Both the position numbers and the translations under genes were made by a program. A stretch of 37,572 nucleotides of DNA from Sediminibacterium ginsengisoli (lineage in GTDB: Bacteria > Bacteroidota > Bacteroidia > Chitinophagales > Chitinophagaceae). Positions 8,792-15,178 of this stretch are shown in pieces. Where the stretch lies: positions 1 to 37,572 of the forward strand of contig CALPLN020000002.1 of the NCBI GenBank assembly GCA_943324415.2. The letters are read 5' to 3'. Below the pieces are notes generated by a model. That model ran no database searches, was not told where the DNA came from, and saw only the letters and a list, made by a program, of their open reading frames with translations. Position 1 is the first letter of the stretch, and each line of letters opens with the position of its first letter.

Positions 8792-8805
8792 TTGACGACA
8801 ATCAA
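8792..8805. promoter_or_regulatory. FNR/CRP-like operator, site D2
   Basis: TTGAC-GACA-ATCAA matches the classical FNR box TTGAT-N4-ATCAA at 9 of 10 defined positions. Its centre (8798.5) is 29.5 bp before the first base of the -7-like element TAATTTTC (8828-8835) of the 154-aa gene. The same distance is seen at three other promoters here. Confidence 0.7.
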
Positions 8806-8827
8806 ATCTGCAAATTTGTAGAACTAC

Positions 8828-8835
8828 TAATTTTC
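8828..8835 (+). promoter_or_regulatory. -7 element of the 154-aa gene
   Basis: TAATTTTC matches TAnnTTTG with one mismatch, 17 bp before the ATG at 8853. There is no good -33 TTTG, as expected for an activator-dependent class II promoter. Confidence 0.5.
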
Positions 8836-8852
8836 ATTTTTAATTGAAACTT

Positions 8853-9314
8853 ATGTCTACAATCCTTGCAGAATCATATTTATTGGAGTTGAAAGCTTGG
8901 CTAAAAATTATTTCATTTTATAAAAATCAAATAGAAGTTTTTAAGCATAAATTATTTCAAGCTGTAAAAGTACCAGTCTTAATTAAAGATAGCGCAAGGG
9001 TAGAAGCCTATCAAGTGCACTTAATCGCATTTCAAGATTTTCTGTTTGAAATAGAAGAGTCAATACTAAGTCAAATTGAAGAAATTGATGTGAAATATAT
9101 GTTTGATGATATGCAAAAAAATGAAGCAATAGAACATCGTCAGATCTTGCTTAGGTATAAACTGTATACTGCAGAAAAAAAATACCTAAGTTTTAGAGAA
9201 GTCTTATCACAATATCTAATCAGTATTTTTGAACTTGTTATACTCGCTAAATTAAATAATCGCTTACCTGATTTGCGTTCTACTGGCAGAAGGCCTACAA
9301 ATATTACAGTTTAA
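8853..9314 (+). CDS. Hypothetical helical protein, 154 aa
   Basis: I do not recognise a family. The protein is almost entirely helical by appearance, rich in Leu, Ile, Lys and Glu. It has heptad-like spacing in several stretches (residues about 8-35, 52-75 and 90-135), suggesting a four-helix or coiled-coil bundle. There is no signal peptide or membrane segment, so it is probably cytoplasmic. The ATG at 8853 (MSTILAES) is preferred over a TTG nine bases earlier. Upstream lie two FNR-like boxes 22 bp apart and a -7-like element at the position shared with usp, hsp20 and araC, so it is probably a stress-regulon member. The last 51 bases overlap the 3' end of nrdJ on the opposite strand. Confidence 0.7.
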   Translation: MSTILAESYLLELKAWLKIISFYKNQIEVFKHKLFQAVKVPVLIKDSARVEAYQVHLIAFQDFLFEIEESILSQIEEIDVKYMFDDMQKNEAIEHRQILLRYKLYTAEKKYLSFREVLSQYLISIFELVILAKLNNRLPDLRSTGRRPTNITV

Positions 9315-11036
9315 GTCCTCTTCGGATACGCCTATATTGAGCACTTGTTTATTTTTTGAATTATATCTAAATATACTTATGCCCTTTGCCTTCCAGAAAT
9401 ATGCTGTACTGAATATGGCAGCAACTTCTTGAATGCTACTCGTTTCTGGTAAATTGATCGTTTTTGAAACCCCATTATCAGTGTATTTCTGAAATGCCAA
9501 TTGGTGTTTTAAATGCCATTCAGGTGTAATTTCTTGAGCAGTTTTAAATAGATTTCTGATGGCTACAGGAATTTCAGAAATATAAGCAATTGAACCATAT
9601 TTTAGTACTTTGCTCATGATATCAGAACTGTAAAGCTTTTGCTTATTTAGAGTCGCAATAAACTTTTTATTTACGTGCTCGAATATGGTTTCTTCTAAAA
9701 TATGTTTCTGTTCATAAGCTAAAGCAAAAATAGGTTCTATAGACGAACTTACGTTGGCTATGATGGATATGCTCCCTGTTGGGGCTATGCTTGTTCTAGT
9801 TGCATTGCGCATCGGCATATCTGGTGCGAAAATGCTTTTATTCCAATCTGGGAAACTGCCCCTTTCTCTAGCCAATGCAGCTGAAGCTTCTTTCGCCTTT
9901 TCGTTTATAAATTGCATTATTTTCTCTCCTAATAGGACTGCTTTATCCGAGTCGTAAGGAATCTCAAGTTCTATCAGTACATCCGCCCAGCCCATTACAC
10001 CCAGTCCAATTTTACGACTCTTTAGTGAGGTATTTTTTATCTCAGGAGTAGGATAAGTGTTTATTTCAATAACGTCATCTAAAAATCGGACGGCAGTCAC
10101 TATCGATTCCTCTAACATCCTCCAATGAATCTCCTTAAAACCATTGTTGTCTTTTAGAAATTTAATTAAGTTTAATGAACCAAGATTACAAGATTCATAA
10201 GGCATTAATGGCACTTCGCCACATGGATTGGTTGCATTCATTTTACCTATAGCTTGCAAGGGGTTCTGTTCGTTAATGGTGTCTATAAATAACAATCCAG
10301 GGTCTCCAGTAGACCAGGCAGACTGAATAATTTTATGCCATAAACTTTTTGCATCTACTCTTTTCTCTACATTTTTATAATTTGGGTGAATCAATGGCCA
10401 TTCGTCATTTTTTTCAACTGCTTGCATGAATGCATCAGTGATAGCGATGGAAAGATTAAAATTATTTAGAGCAGACGACTGTTCTTTAGCCTCTATGAAT
10501 GCTTCAATATCAGGATGATTGATGTCTAATATCGCCATATTGGCGCCCCTCCTTCTACCTGATTGTTTAACCCCTTCTGTTAAAGCATCAAAATCTTCTA
10601 TAATTGATAATGGGCCGGATAGATGTCTGCAAATGGAATAGGCGTAATCGTTCTTTGGCGAAATCTTTGAAAAGTTAAATCCAACTCCTCCACCACTAGA
10701 TTGGATTAGTTTTGCATATTTAAAGCTATCATGAATACTTTGCATTGAATCAAAAATGGGCAGCACAAAGCAGGCACTAAGTTGTTGCGCTGTACTTCCT
10801 GCATTCATTAATGTGGGAGAATTGGGTAAAAAAATTAAGTTAGATAGACAGGCGTAAAATTTACTTTCCCATAATTCGGCTTGATCTTTTCCGCCCCATT
10901 GGTATTCTGCATGGGCAATGGATTTTGCAACTCTTTTGAAGAGTTGATCAGGGGATTCAATGATTTCCCCATATCCATCTTTTAATAGGTATCTTTTTTT
11001 TAACAGATATTGACTATGCTCTGATAGATCATTCAT
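9264..11036 (-). CDS. nrdJ: Adenosylcobalamin-dependent (class II) ribonucleotide reductase
   Basis: Reduces ribonucleotides to deoxyribonucleotides with a cobalamin-generated thiyl radical and no need for oxygen. The 590-aa chain carries the catalytic set: C89 in LSACFVLP, N270/C272/E274 in NATNPCGEVPLMPYESC, and C283 as the probable partner of C89. The phosphate-binding APTGSIS motif also fits. Residues 160-163 (GRRR) follow the usual core. It begins directly in the catalytic core, so the ATP-cone is absent. The C-terminal tail is very short and holds one CxxC (C577, C580), which could serve as the swivelling thiol pair. It is the last gene of the usp - PEBP - baeRF - nrdJ operon, 12 bases after its neighbour. 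Its context suggests nucleotide supply under low oxygen. Confidence 0.92.
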   Translation of the reverse strand: MNDLSEHSQYLLKKRYLLKDGYGEIIESPDQLFKRVAKSIAHAEYQWGGKDQAELWESKFYACLSNLIFLPNSPTLMNAGSTAQQLSACFVLPIFDSMQSIHDSFKYAKLIQSSGGGVGFNFSKISPKNDYAYSICRHLSGPLSIIEDFDALTEGVKQSGRRRGANMAILDINHPDIEAFIEAKEQSSALNNFNLSIAITDAFMQAVEKNDEWPLIHPNYKNVEKRVDAKSLWHKIIQSAWSTGDPGLLFIDTINEQNPLQAIGKMNATNPCGEVPLMPYESCNLGSLNLIKFLKDNNGFKEIHWRMLEESIVTAVRFLDDVIEINTYPTPEIKNTSLKSRKIGLGVMGWADVLIELEIPYDSDKAVLLGEKIMQFINEKAKEASAALARERGSFPDWNKSIFAPDMPMRNATRTSIAPTGSISIIANVSSSIEPIFALAYEQKHILEETIFEHVNKKFIATLNKQKLYSSDIMSKVLKYGSIAYISEIPVAIRNLFKTAQEITPEWHLKHQLAFQKYTDNGVSKTINLPETSSIQEVAAIFSTAYFWKAKGISIFRYNSKNKQVLNIGVSEEDLNCNICRPSASRTQIR

Positions 11037-11048
11037 TGTAATGGGATA

Positions 11049-12146
11049 TTAATAATACTGTATGAGCACAATTTTTTGGTAATCTTTTAATACATCTTCG
11101 TCAACAAATTCAACAATTCCGCCTGTAGCTAATGTTTTCTCAATCACATCATCAACTGCGTCTTTGATATAAAGATCATTATGCAATACGTCGTCGTAGT
11201 CAAATATGATTTCTTTTTTAGCTCCCTGTCTTGCCGGATAAACATAGTTTTTTTCAATAATTAAATGTTTTCCCTTCTTTTCTGTCGCCCTTCTCCAGAC
11301 TTCTTTTATCCCTACTGCTAATGTTTTATTGCCCATTGCATCATCAATCACTTTGATTAGATCTTCCTTCTTTTGTTTATTCCATTTTGTAACATAGGGC
11401 TCTACTAGATCTAGTAGCTGTGGTTCTGTATATTCTTCATAATTCCCATGGATATATTCGGTGATATACTTTTTGTGGTGGCTTACTTGTTTAAAGTGTC
11501 CAATGGTTTTTGGTGTACCCATAAAAAAAACTGGAATATTGTACTGGAGTATGATCTGTTTTAATTGAATATCTATATTGTGTAGAAATTTATCCAATTG
11601 GTTTTCTTTAATTTTTGACTCATCAGAAAAATTGGCCACTTTTTCAGGCATATCGTGATATAGCCCATCAATATCAACTGCTTTTATGCTTTCCAATTTT
11701 AATAAGCTATTTGTATTCCCAAGATAAAAAGTACCCGCCTTGCTACTAATGATCATTAAGATGTATTTATGAATCTCTTTTTTAGCATAGACTAAATCTC
11801 TAATTTCAAAAGAGTCATCAATCACGATCCTGTCTTCAAGAGGCATATCCAAATAATAAAATTTTTCTAAAATAGGGGACACAAAAATGGCAATACTTTT
11901 GGTTACTTTAGTATAGTCGATTTCTGAAATGACATGCTTCAGTTTTTTAATGACAGGGTTTGCTATACTTTTAGGGTAGGTCTTTAGCAGTTCTGCACTT
12001 GTTTTATGGACCATCACTTTTAAGTGACCAGTTATTTCCTTTTGAGGATTTACTTGTATATCTACAGATATTATAATCGATATACTAGGATAGTAGCTTT
12101 CTGTTAATATCAAGTCTGAATAAGATTCTGATTGCATTGTTTTCAT
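11049..12146 (-). CDS. baeRF-like protein (bacterial eRF1-type release-factor homologue)
   Basis: A 365-aa cytoplasmic protein resembling the bacterial archaeo-eukaryotic release factor (baeRF) group, most like family 3. The N-terminal third (SPILEKFYYLDMPLEDRIVI, then DSFEIRDLVYAKKEIHKYILMI) matches the opening baeRF fold. The C-terminal third (VGIKEVWRRATEKKGKHLIIE, then VDDVIEKTLATGGIVEFVD and a final hydrophobic strand KIVLIQYY) matches the L7Ae/eRF1 domain-3-like end. No GGQ peptide-release motif is visible. These proteins are proposed to act on stalled or hibernating ribosomes, which is prediction. It sits between PEBP and nrdJ, with 12-base gaps on each side, in a stress operon. Confidence 0.75.
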   Translation of the reverse strand: MKTMQSESYSDLILTESYYPSISIIISVDIQVNPQKEITGHLKVMVHKTSAELLKTYPKSIANPVIKKLKHVISEIDYTKVTKSIAIFVSPILEKFYYLDMPLEDRIVIDDSFEIRDLVYAKKEIHKYILMIISSKAGTFYLGNTNSLLKLESIKAVDIDGLYHDMPEKVANFSDESKIKENQLDKFLHNIDIQLKQIILQYNIPVFFMGTPKTIGHFKQVSHHKKYITEYIHGNYEEYTEPQLLDLVEPYVTKWNKQKKEDLIKVIDDAMGNKTLAVGIKEVWRRATEKKGKHLIIEKNYVYPARQGAKKEIIFDYDDVLHNDLYIKDAVDDVIEKTLATGGIVEFVDEDVLKDYQKIVLIQYY

Positions 12147-12158
12147 GCTGTATTACAT

Positions 12159-12632
12159 TTAATTTCTTTTATAGAGACCAACCAATGTTCCAAATGCTAG
12201 TATATGAGGCGACATTGCTTTTTCTAATTGGTATTTTGTACAATTGGTATCGAGGTTGAATAAAAAGGTATCGAGTGCATAAACTTTATAATGATAATGG
12301 TGAGTTCCATTAGGCGGACATGGGCCACAATATTTATGCATACCAAAATCATTGATGCCCTGTTTGGCCCTAATTTTATTCGGTTTTATGCTTGTTTTAG
12401 GGTGAATATTCCATGCTACCCAATGCACCCAAGTGCCAACTAGGCCATCAGGATCATCTACAATGATTGCTAAGCTTTTAGTATCGGCGGGCAATCTGCT
12501 TATATTGATTTCTGGAAGTTCATTGATGCCATCACAAGTATACTGCTCTGGAATGAAAGAATTTGGCGTAAAAGCAGGACTTGTTACCTCTAGTGTAGTA
12601 GTATTGGTTGCTATAGATAAGTTGGCTAGCAT
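12159..12632 (-). CDS. YbhB/YbcL family Raf kinase inhibitor-like protein (PEBP)
   Basis: A 157-aa phosphatidylethanolamine-binding-protein fold of the bacterial YbhB/YbcL type. The ligand-pocket motifs are clear: YTCDG near residue 31, LAIIVDDPDGLVGTWVHWVAWNI (DPD and the H-W segment), then CGPCPPNGTHHYHYKVYAL, the GxcPP.g.H.Y.f.vyAL signature. It has no convincing signal peptide. The biochemical role of bacterial members is not settled. The gene begins 10 bases after usp and ends 12 bases before the baeRF-like gene, so it is the second gene of the FNR-box-controlled operon. Confidence 0.93.
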   Translation of the reverse strand: MLANLSIATNTTTLEVTSPAFTPNSFIPEQYTCDGINELPEINISRLPADTKSLAIIVDDPDGLVGTWVHWVAWNIHPKTSIKPNKIRAKQGINDFGMHKYCGPCPPNGTHHYHYKVYALDTFLFNLDTNCTKYQLEKAMSPHILAFGTLVGLYKRN

Positions 12633-12642
12633 TTTATATAAT

Positions 12643-13473
12643 TTAGCTTCTATTTGCTATGAATACAGGTATTGCGTGTTCTTGAATTAAGTCACTTACA
12701 AAGCTCTTGTGAAATAACGACCCCAATCCAGTTCTTCCATAAGCTCCGCTTATTAATAAGGCGTTCTTTCTTTCTAAAAATAGACTGTTGAAATAAGCAT
12801 TTGGCGCAGCGTTATTTTTGAAAATAGTTAAATCATTAAAATGTTTTACTGCAAATTCTTCTAGTAAAATCTGATCAGGTATTTCATGTTTTTCGTCTTC
12901 CTTAGAATACACCACAATTGTTTTATGATTTGCTAATTCTGGAAATAAATAAGCGAATTGTTTAATTGCAAACATGGAATCCTTAGTTCCATCATAGGCT
13001 ATGATATTACATTTAGGAAATACATACTGCTCAGGAATTACCAATGCGGGGCACTCTATCTCTTTTAATGTTTCCACTAAATATTCGGATACTTTATTAA
13101 CTCCATAATCTTTGTAGAATGTTTCAGATCCAAGCAGCATTAAATCTGCAAATCTAGACTCTTTAATGAGTGTTGCTATAGACGAGTCGTCATAGTCTTT
13201 ATGTATTTTATATTCAATATCATTGTTTTGACATTCTTTTTCAAATTTTTCAATGACTTGTTTTATCTCATCGGCGTCTACATCTTCAATTAATGGTATA
13301 AAATAGGTGGAACCAATACCTTCGCCAGCATAATTCCATAATCTAGCATAATCCTTTTTGGGAATAAACACACCTGTTAATGCAATTTTGCTTCTTTCGT
13401 TTAATGATTTTACAAATTCCATAGCGCCTTTAGAGTAATTCGTGCCATCAATTGCTAATAAGATTTTTTTCAT
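12643..13473 (-). CDS. Universal stress protein, tandem UspA domains
   Basis: A 276-aa protein with two universal-stress-protein domains. The first begins KKILLAIDGTNYSKGAMEFV and runs to about residue 145. The second begins CNIIAYDGTKDSMFAIKQFA. The second domain ends with LLISGAYGRTGLGSLFHKSF, a recognisable form of the nucleotide-binding G-2x-G-9x-G loop with changed spacing. Usp proteins bind ATP or other ligands and support survival in growth arrest. It is the first gene of a tight four-gene operon. Its promoter has an exact TAAGTTTG -7 element (13513-13506, reverse strand) and an FNR-like box centred 29.5 bp away, so activation by a CRP/FNR protein is predicted. Confidence 0.92.
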   Translation of the reverse strand: MKKILLAIDGTNYSKGAMEFVKSLNERSKIALTGVFIPKKDYARLWNYAGEGIGSTYFIPLIEDVDADEIKQVIEKFEKECQNNDIEYKIHKDYDDSSIATLIKESRFADLMLLGSETFYKDYGVNKVSEYLVETLKEIECPALVIPEQYVFPKCNIIAYDGTKDSMFAIKQFAYLFPELANHKTIVVYSKEDEKHEIPDQILLEEFAVKHFNDLTIFKNNAAPNAYFNSLFLERKNALLISGAYGRTGLGSLFHKSFVSDLIQEHAIPVFIANRS

Positions 13474-13505
13474 AATTATATATATTTTAATGAATCTACC
13501 GTCTA

Positions 13506-13537
13506 CAAACTTATGTTGCTTGTTTTCTTAATACAAT
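13506..13537 (-). promoter_or_regulatory. Promoter of the usp-PEBP-baeRF-nrdJ operon
   Basis: On the reverse strand ATTG (13537-13534), a 20-bp spacer and TAAGTTTG (13513-13506). The -7 box matches TAnnTTTG exactly. The predicted start near 13502 gives a leader of about 30 bases before the usp ATG. Confidence 0.65.
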
Positions 13538-13549
13538 GACGATCATCAA
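13536..13549. promoter_or_regulatory. FNR/CRP-like operator, site U
   Basis: ATGAC-GATC-ATCAA. The centre at 13542.5 is 29.5 bp from the first base of the usp -7 element, the class II activator position. A degenerate copy (CTGAT-TCTC-ATTAG, 13558-13571) is centred 22 bp further upstream. Confidence 0.7.
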
Positions 13550-13616
13550 ATCTTTTACTGATTCTCATTAGTATTAGGATATATGATTAAGTAAGAATTT
13601 CAAATCATATCCTTTT

Positions 13617-13630
13617 TTGATCATGGTCAT
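13617..13630. promoter_or_regulatory. FNR/CRP-like operator, site H
   Basis: TTGAT-CATG-GTCAT, the reverse complement of ATGAC-N4-ATCAA. The centre at 13623.5 is 29.5 bp before the hsp20 -7 element and abuts its TTTG -33 box. Confidence 0.7.
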
Positions 13631-13660
13631 TTGATTACTTTTCAACTAAAAGTAGTTTTG
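13630..13660 (+). promoter_or_regulatory. hsp20 promoter
   Basis: TTTG (13630-13633), exactly 19 bp, then TAGTTTTG (13653-13660). This is a perfect match to the Bacteroidota sigma-A consensus TTTG-N19-TAnnTTTG. Transcription should start near 13664, 25 bases before the hsp20 ATG. Confidence 0.75.
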
Positions 13661-13688
13661 ATGATTATTTAAAATTTAAAATTATTTT

Positions 13689-14132
13689 ATGACAAATTCA
13701 TTGGCAAGGCAGGCAAGCATGATGCCCACAATTTTTGACGATTTAGTAAATCCCTGGACAGATTTGTTAAGTAATTTTCGACTGAGCGCTAATAATTTTT
13801 CGGTGCCAGCAGTAAACATTACCACTCAAAACGGAGACTATAAAATCTCTATGGCAGTACCTGGCATGAAAAAAGACGATTTCAAGATTGACTTTGATGA
13901 CAATCTTTTAACCATTAGTTGTTCTAAAGAGGAGTCCAACGAAGACAAAAACGAAAGATTTACTAGAAAAGAATACAATTATTCTTCTTTTAGCAGAACC
14001 TTTACGATACCGAACGAAGTAAATGCCGACAAGATTGATGCCCACTACGAAAATGGTGTATTAAGTATCAAGCTTCCGTCTAGGGAAGAGTTTAAAAAAA
14101 TTACTGCATCCAAGCACATTCCTATTAAGTAA
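13689..14132 (+). CDS. Hsp20/alpha-crystallin family small heat shock protein
   Basis: A 147-aa ATP-independent chaperone that holds unfolding proteins in large oligomers. The alpha-crystallin domain runs from about residue 38 to 138. It begins VPAVNITTQNGDYKISMAVPGM, continues with KDDFKIDFDDNLLTISC, and has the R-K-E-Y-N-Y-S-S-F-S-R-T-F strand and the closing NGVLSIKLP signature (A-x-x-x-G-V-L class). The N-terminal arm is short, and the tail ends in HIPIK, an I-x-I-like anchoring motif. It is transcribed divergently from the usp operon, from a perfect consensus promoter with an FNR-like box in class II position, and ends at a strong terminator. Confidence 0.95.
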   Translation: MTNSLARQASMMPTIFDDLVNPWTDLLSNFRLSANNFSVPAVNITTQNGDYKISMAVPGMKKDDFKIDFDDNLLTISCSKEESNEDKNERFTRKEYNYSSFSRTFTIPNEVNADKIDAHYENGVLSIKLPSREEFKKITASKHIPIK

Positions 14133-14162
14133 CCAATCTCCAATAACACTGTTTGCTCAATG

Positions 14163-14191
14163 GCCCAAGACAACTTGTTTTGGGCTTTTTT
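14163..14191 (+). terminator. Rho-independent terminator after hsp20
   Basis: GCCCAA (14163-14168) pairs with TTGGGC (14180-14185), extended by ACAA/TTGT, and is followed by six T. A strong intrinsic terminator that isolates the hsp20 transcript from the polysaccharide operon. Confidence 0.9.
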
Positions 14192-14367
14192 GATTGCTAA
14201 ATTAATTCAGCTAGTCAGTAGATATACTGAAGCATTGTTTATGATCAGTTTTATATATATAAAATTAATGACTACAATTATGTTCAGTTTTGATTTAGGT
14301 CAGTTTATATATTTTTCATCATGACTAAGTTTGTTCTCCGATATCATTTTATCTAACAATCATAGCA

Positions 14368-15171
14368 ATGACATATAAAATCAAAAATATATTTATCTAT
14401 TTAACCATGCTAATATCAATGGTATCTTGTGTTTCAAGTAAACCAACAACCTATTTTAACAATGCTTCAGATACCTTATTGGTTCATAATGCATTAAAAA
14501 ATAGTACAAATCATAAGGCTTTAACAATCCAAAAAAATGACATTTTAAATATTTCAATTTCAAGCCTAAATCAAGACGCATCTGCCATTTTTAATACAAC
14601 CAACAATTATGTGTTTACCTCCTCTACCAGTTCGGGGTCAAATACACAGTTAAGTGGTTACCTGGTTAATGAGGATGGCATGATCCACCTTCCAATTTTA
14701 GGAAATATAAAGGCAATAGGGTTAACAAAGAATGAGTTGACGAATAGTATTAAGCAAATTATTATTGAAAAAAGATTATTAATGGATCCAATCGTGAATA
14801 TTAGGCATGTCAACTATGAGGTGACTGTATTGGGGGAAGTGGGCAAACCTTCGGTTATATCTGTTCCAAATGAAAATATATCATTACTAAAGGCCATTGG
14901 GTTAGCTGGAGATATTACGATTTATGGAAGAAAAGACAATGTATTGCTAATTAGAGAATCAGATGAGATAAAACAAATCAAGTATATCGATCTAAACTCT
15001 AAGGACTTTCTACAATCCCCTTATTATTATCTACAACCAAATGACATTATCTATGTTGAATCTAACAAAAATAAGGTGGCTAGTGTGGGCAGAGGTACGA
15101 GATTATTGCCAGTCTTTTTATCTGGCCTATCAGTTGTTATTTTATTAGTTGATCGTGTTTTTTATCAATAA
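14368..15171 (+). CDS. wza: Polysaccharide export outer-membrane lipoprotein (Wza-like)
   Basis: A 267-aa Wza/BexD-type export protein. It starts with a lipoprotein signal whose predicted acylated residue is C21 (ISMVSC). The polysaccharide-export domain follows (about 50-140; LTIQKNDILNISISSLNQDA, then GYLVNEDGMIHLPILGNIKA, IGLT). An SLBB domain comes next (about 150-235; YEVTVLGEVGKPSVISVPNE, ending QPNDIIYVES). The last 20 residues form a hydrophobic segment (LLPVFLSGLSVVILLVD), as in many Bacteroidota homologues. It opens the exopolysaccharide operon and forms, with Wzc, the trans-envelope export machine. The 235-bp region before it has repeated TCAGTTT-type words. Confidence 0.92.
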   Translation: MTYKIKNIFIYLTMLISMVSCVSSKPTTYFNNASDTLLVHNALKNSTNHKALTIQKNDILNISISSLNQDASAIFNTTNNYVFTSSTSSGSNTQLSGYLVNEDGMIHLPILGNIKAIGLTKNELTNSIKQIIIEKRLLMDPIVNIRHVNYEVTVLGEVGKPSVISVPNENISLLKAIGLAGDITIYGRKDNVLLIRESDEIKQIKYIDLNSKDFLQSPYYYLQPNDIIYVESNKNKVASVGRGTRLLPVFLSGLSVVILLVDRVFYQ

Positions 15172-15178
15172 TACAATT

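Noticed and set aside
9754-9957. 67-aa + strand frame opposite nrdJ
   Set aside because: Antisense to a conserved catalytic region; no ribosome-binding site or domain seen.
14268-14281. ATGAC-TACA-ATTAT as a possible FNR-like box before wza
   Set aside because: Two mismatches in the second half-site and no TAnnTTTG-like element at the 29.5-bp distance seen for the six accepted boxes.
14245-14306. Three TCAGTTT words upstream of wza (14245, 14284, 14300)
   Set aside because: Spacings of 39 and 16 bp are irregular and the surroundings are AT-rich, so I could not separate this from chance; noted only as a possible operator.
15149-15178. TTG start giving Wzc ten extra residues
   Set aside because: It would overlap the wza coding region; the ATG at 15179 gives the normal basic N-terminus before the Wzz domain.
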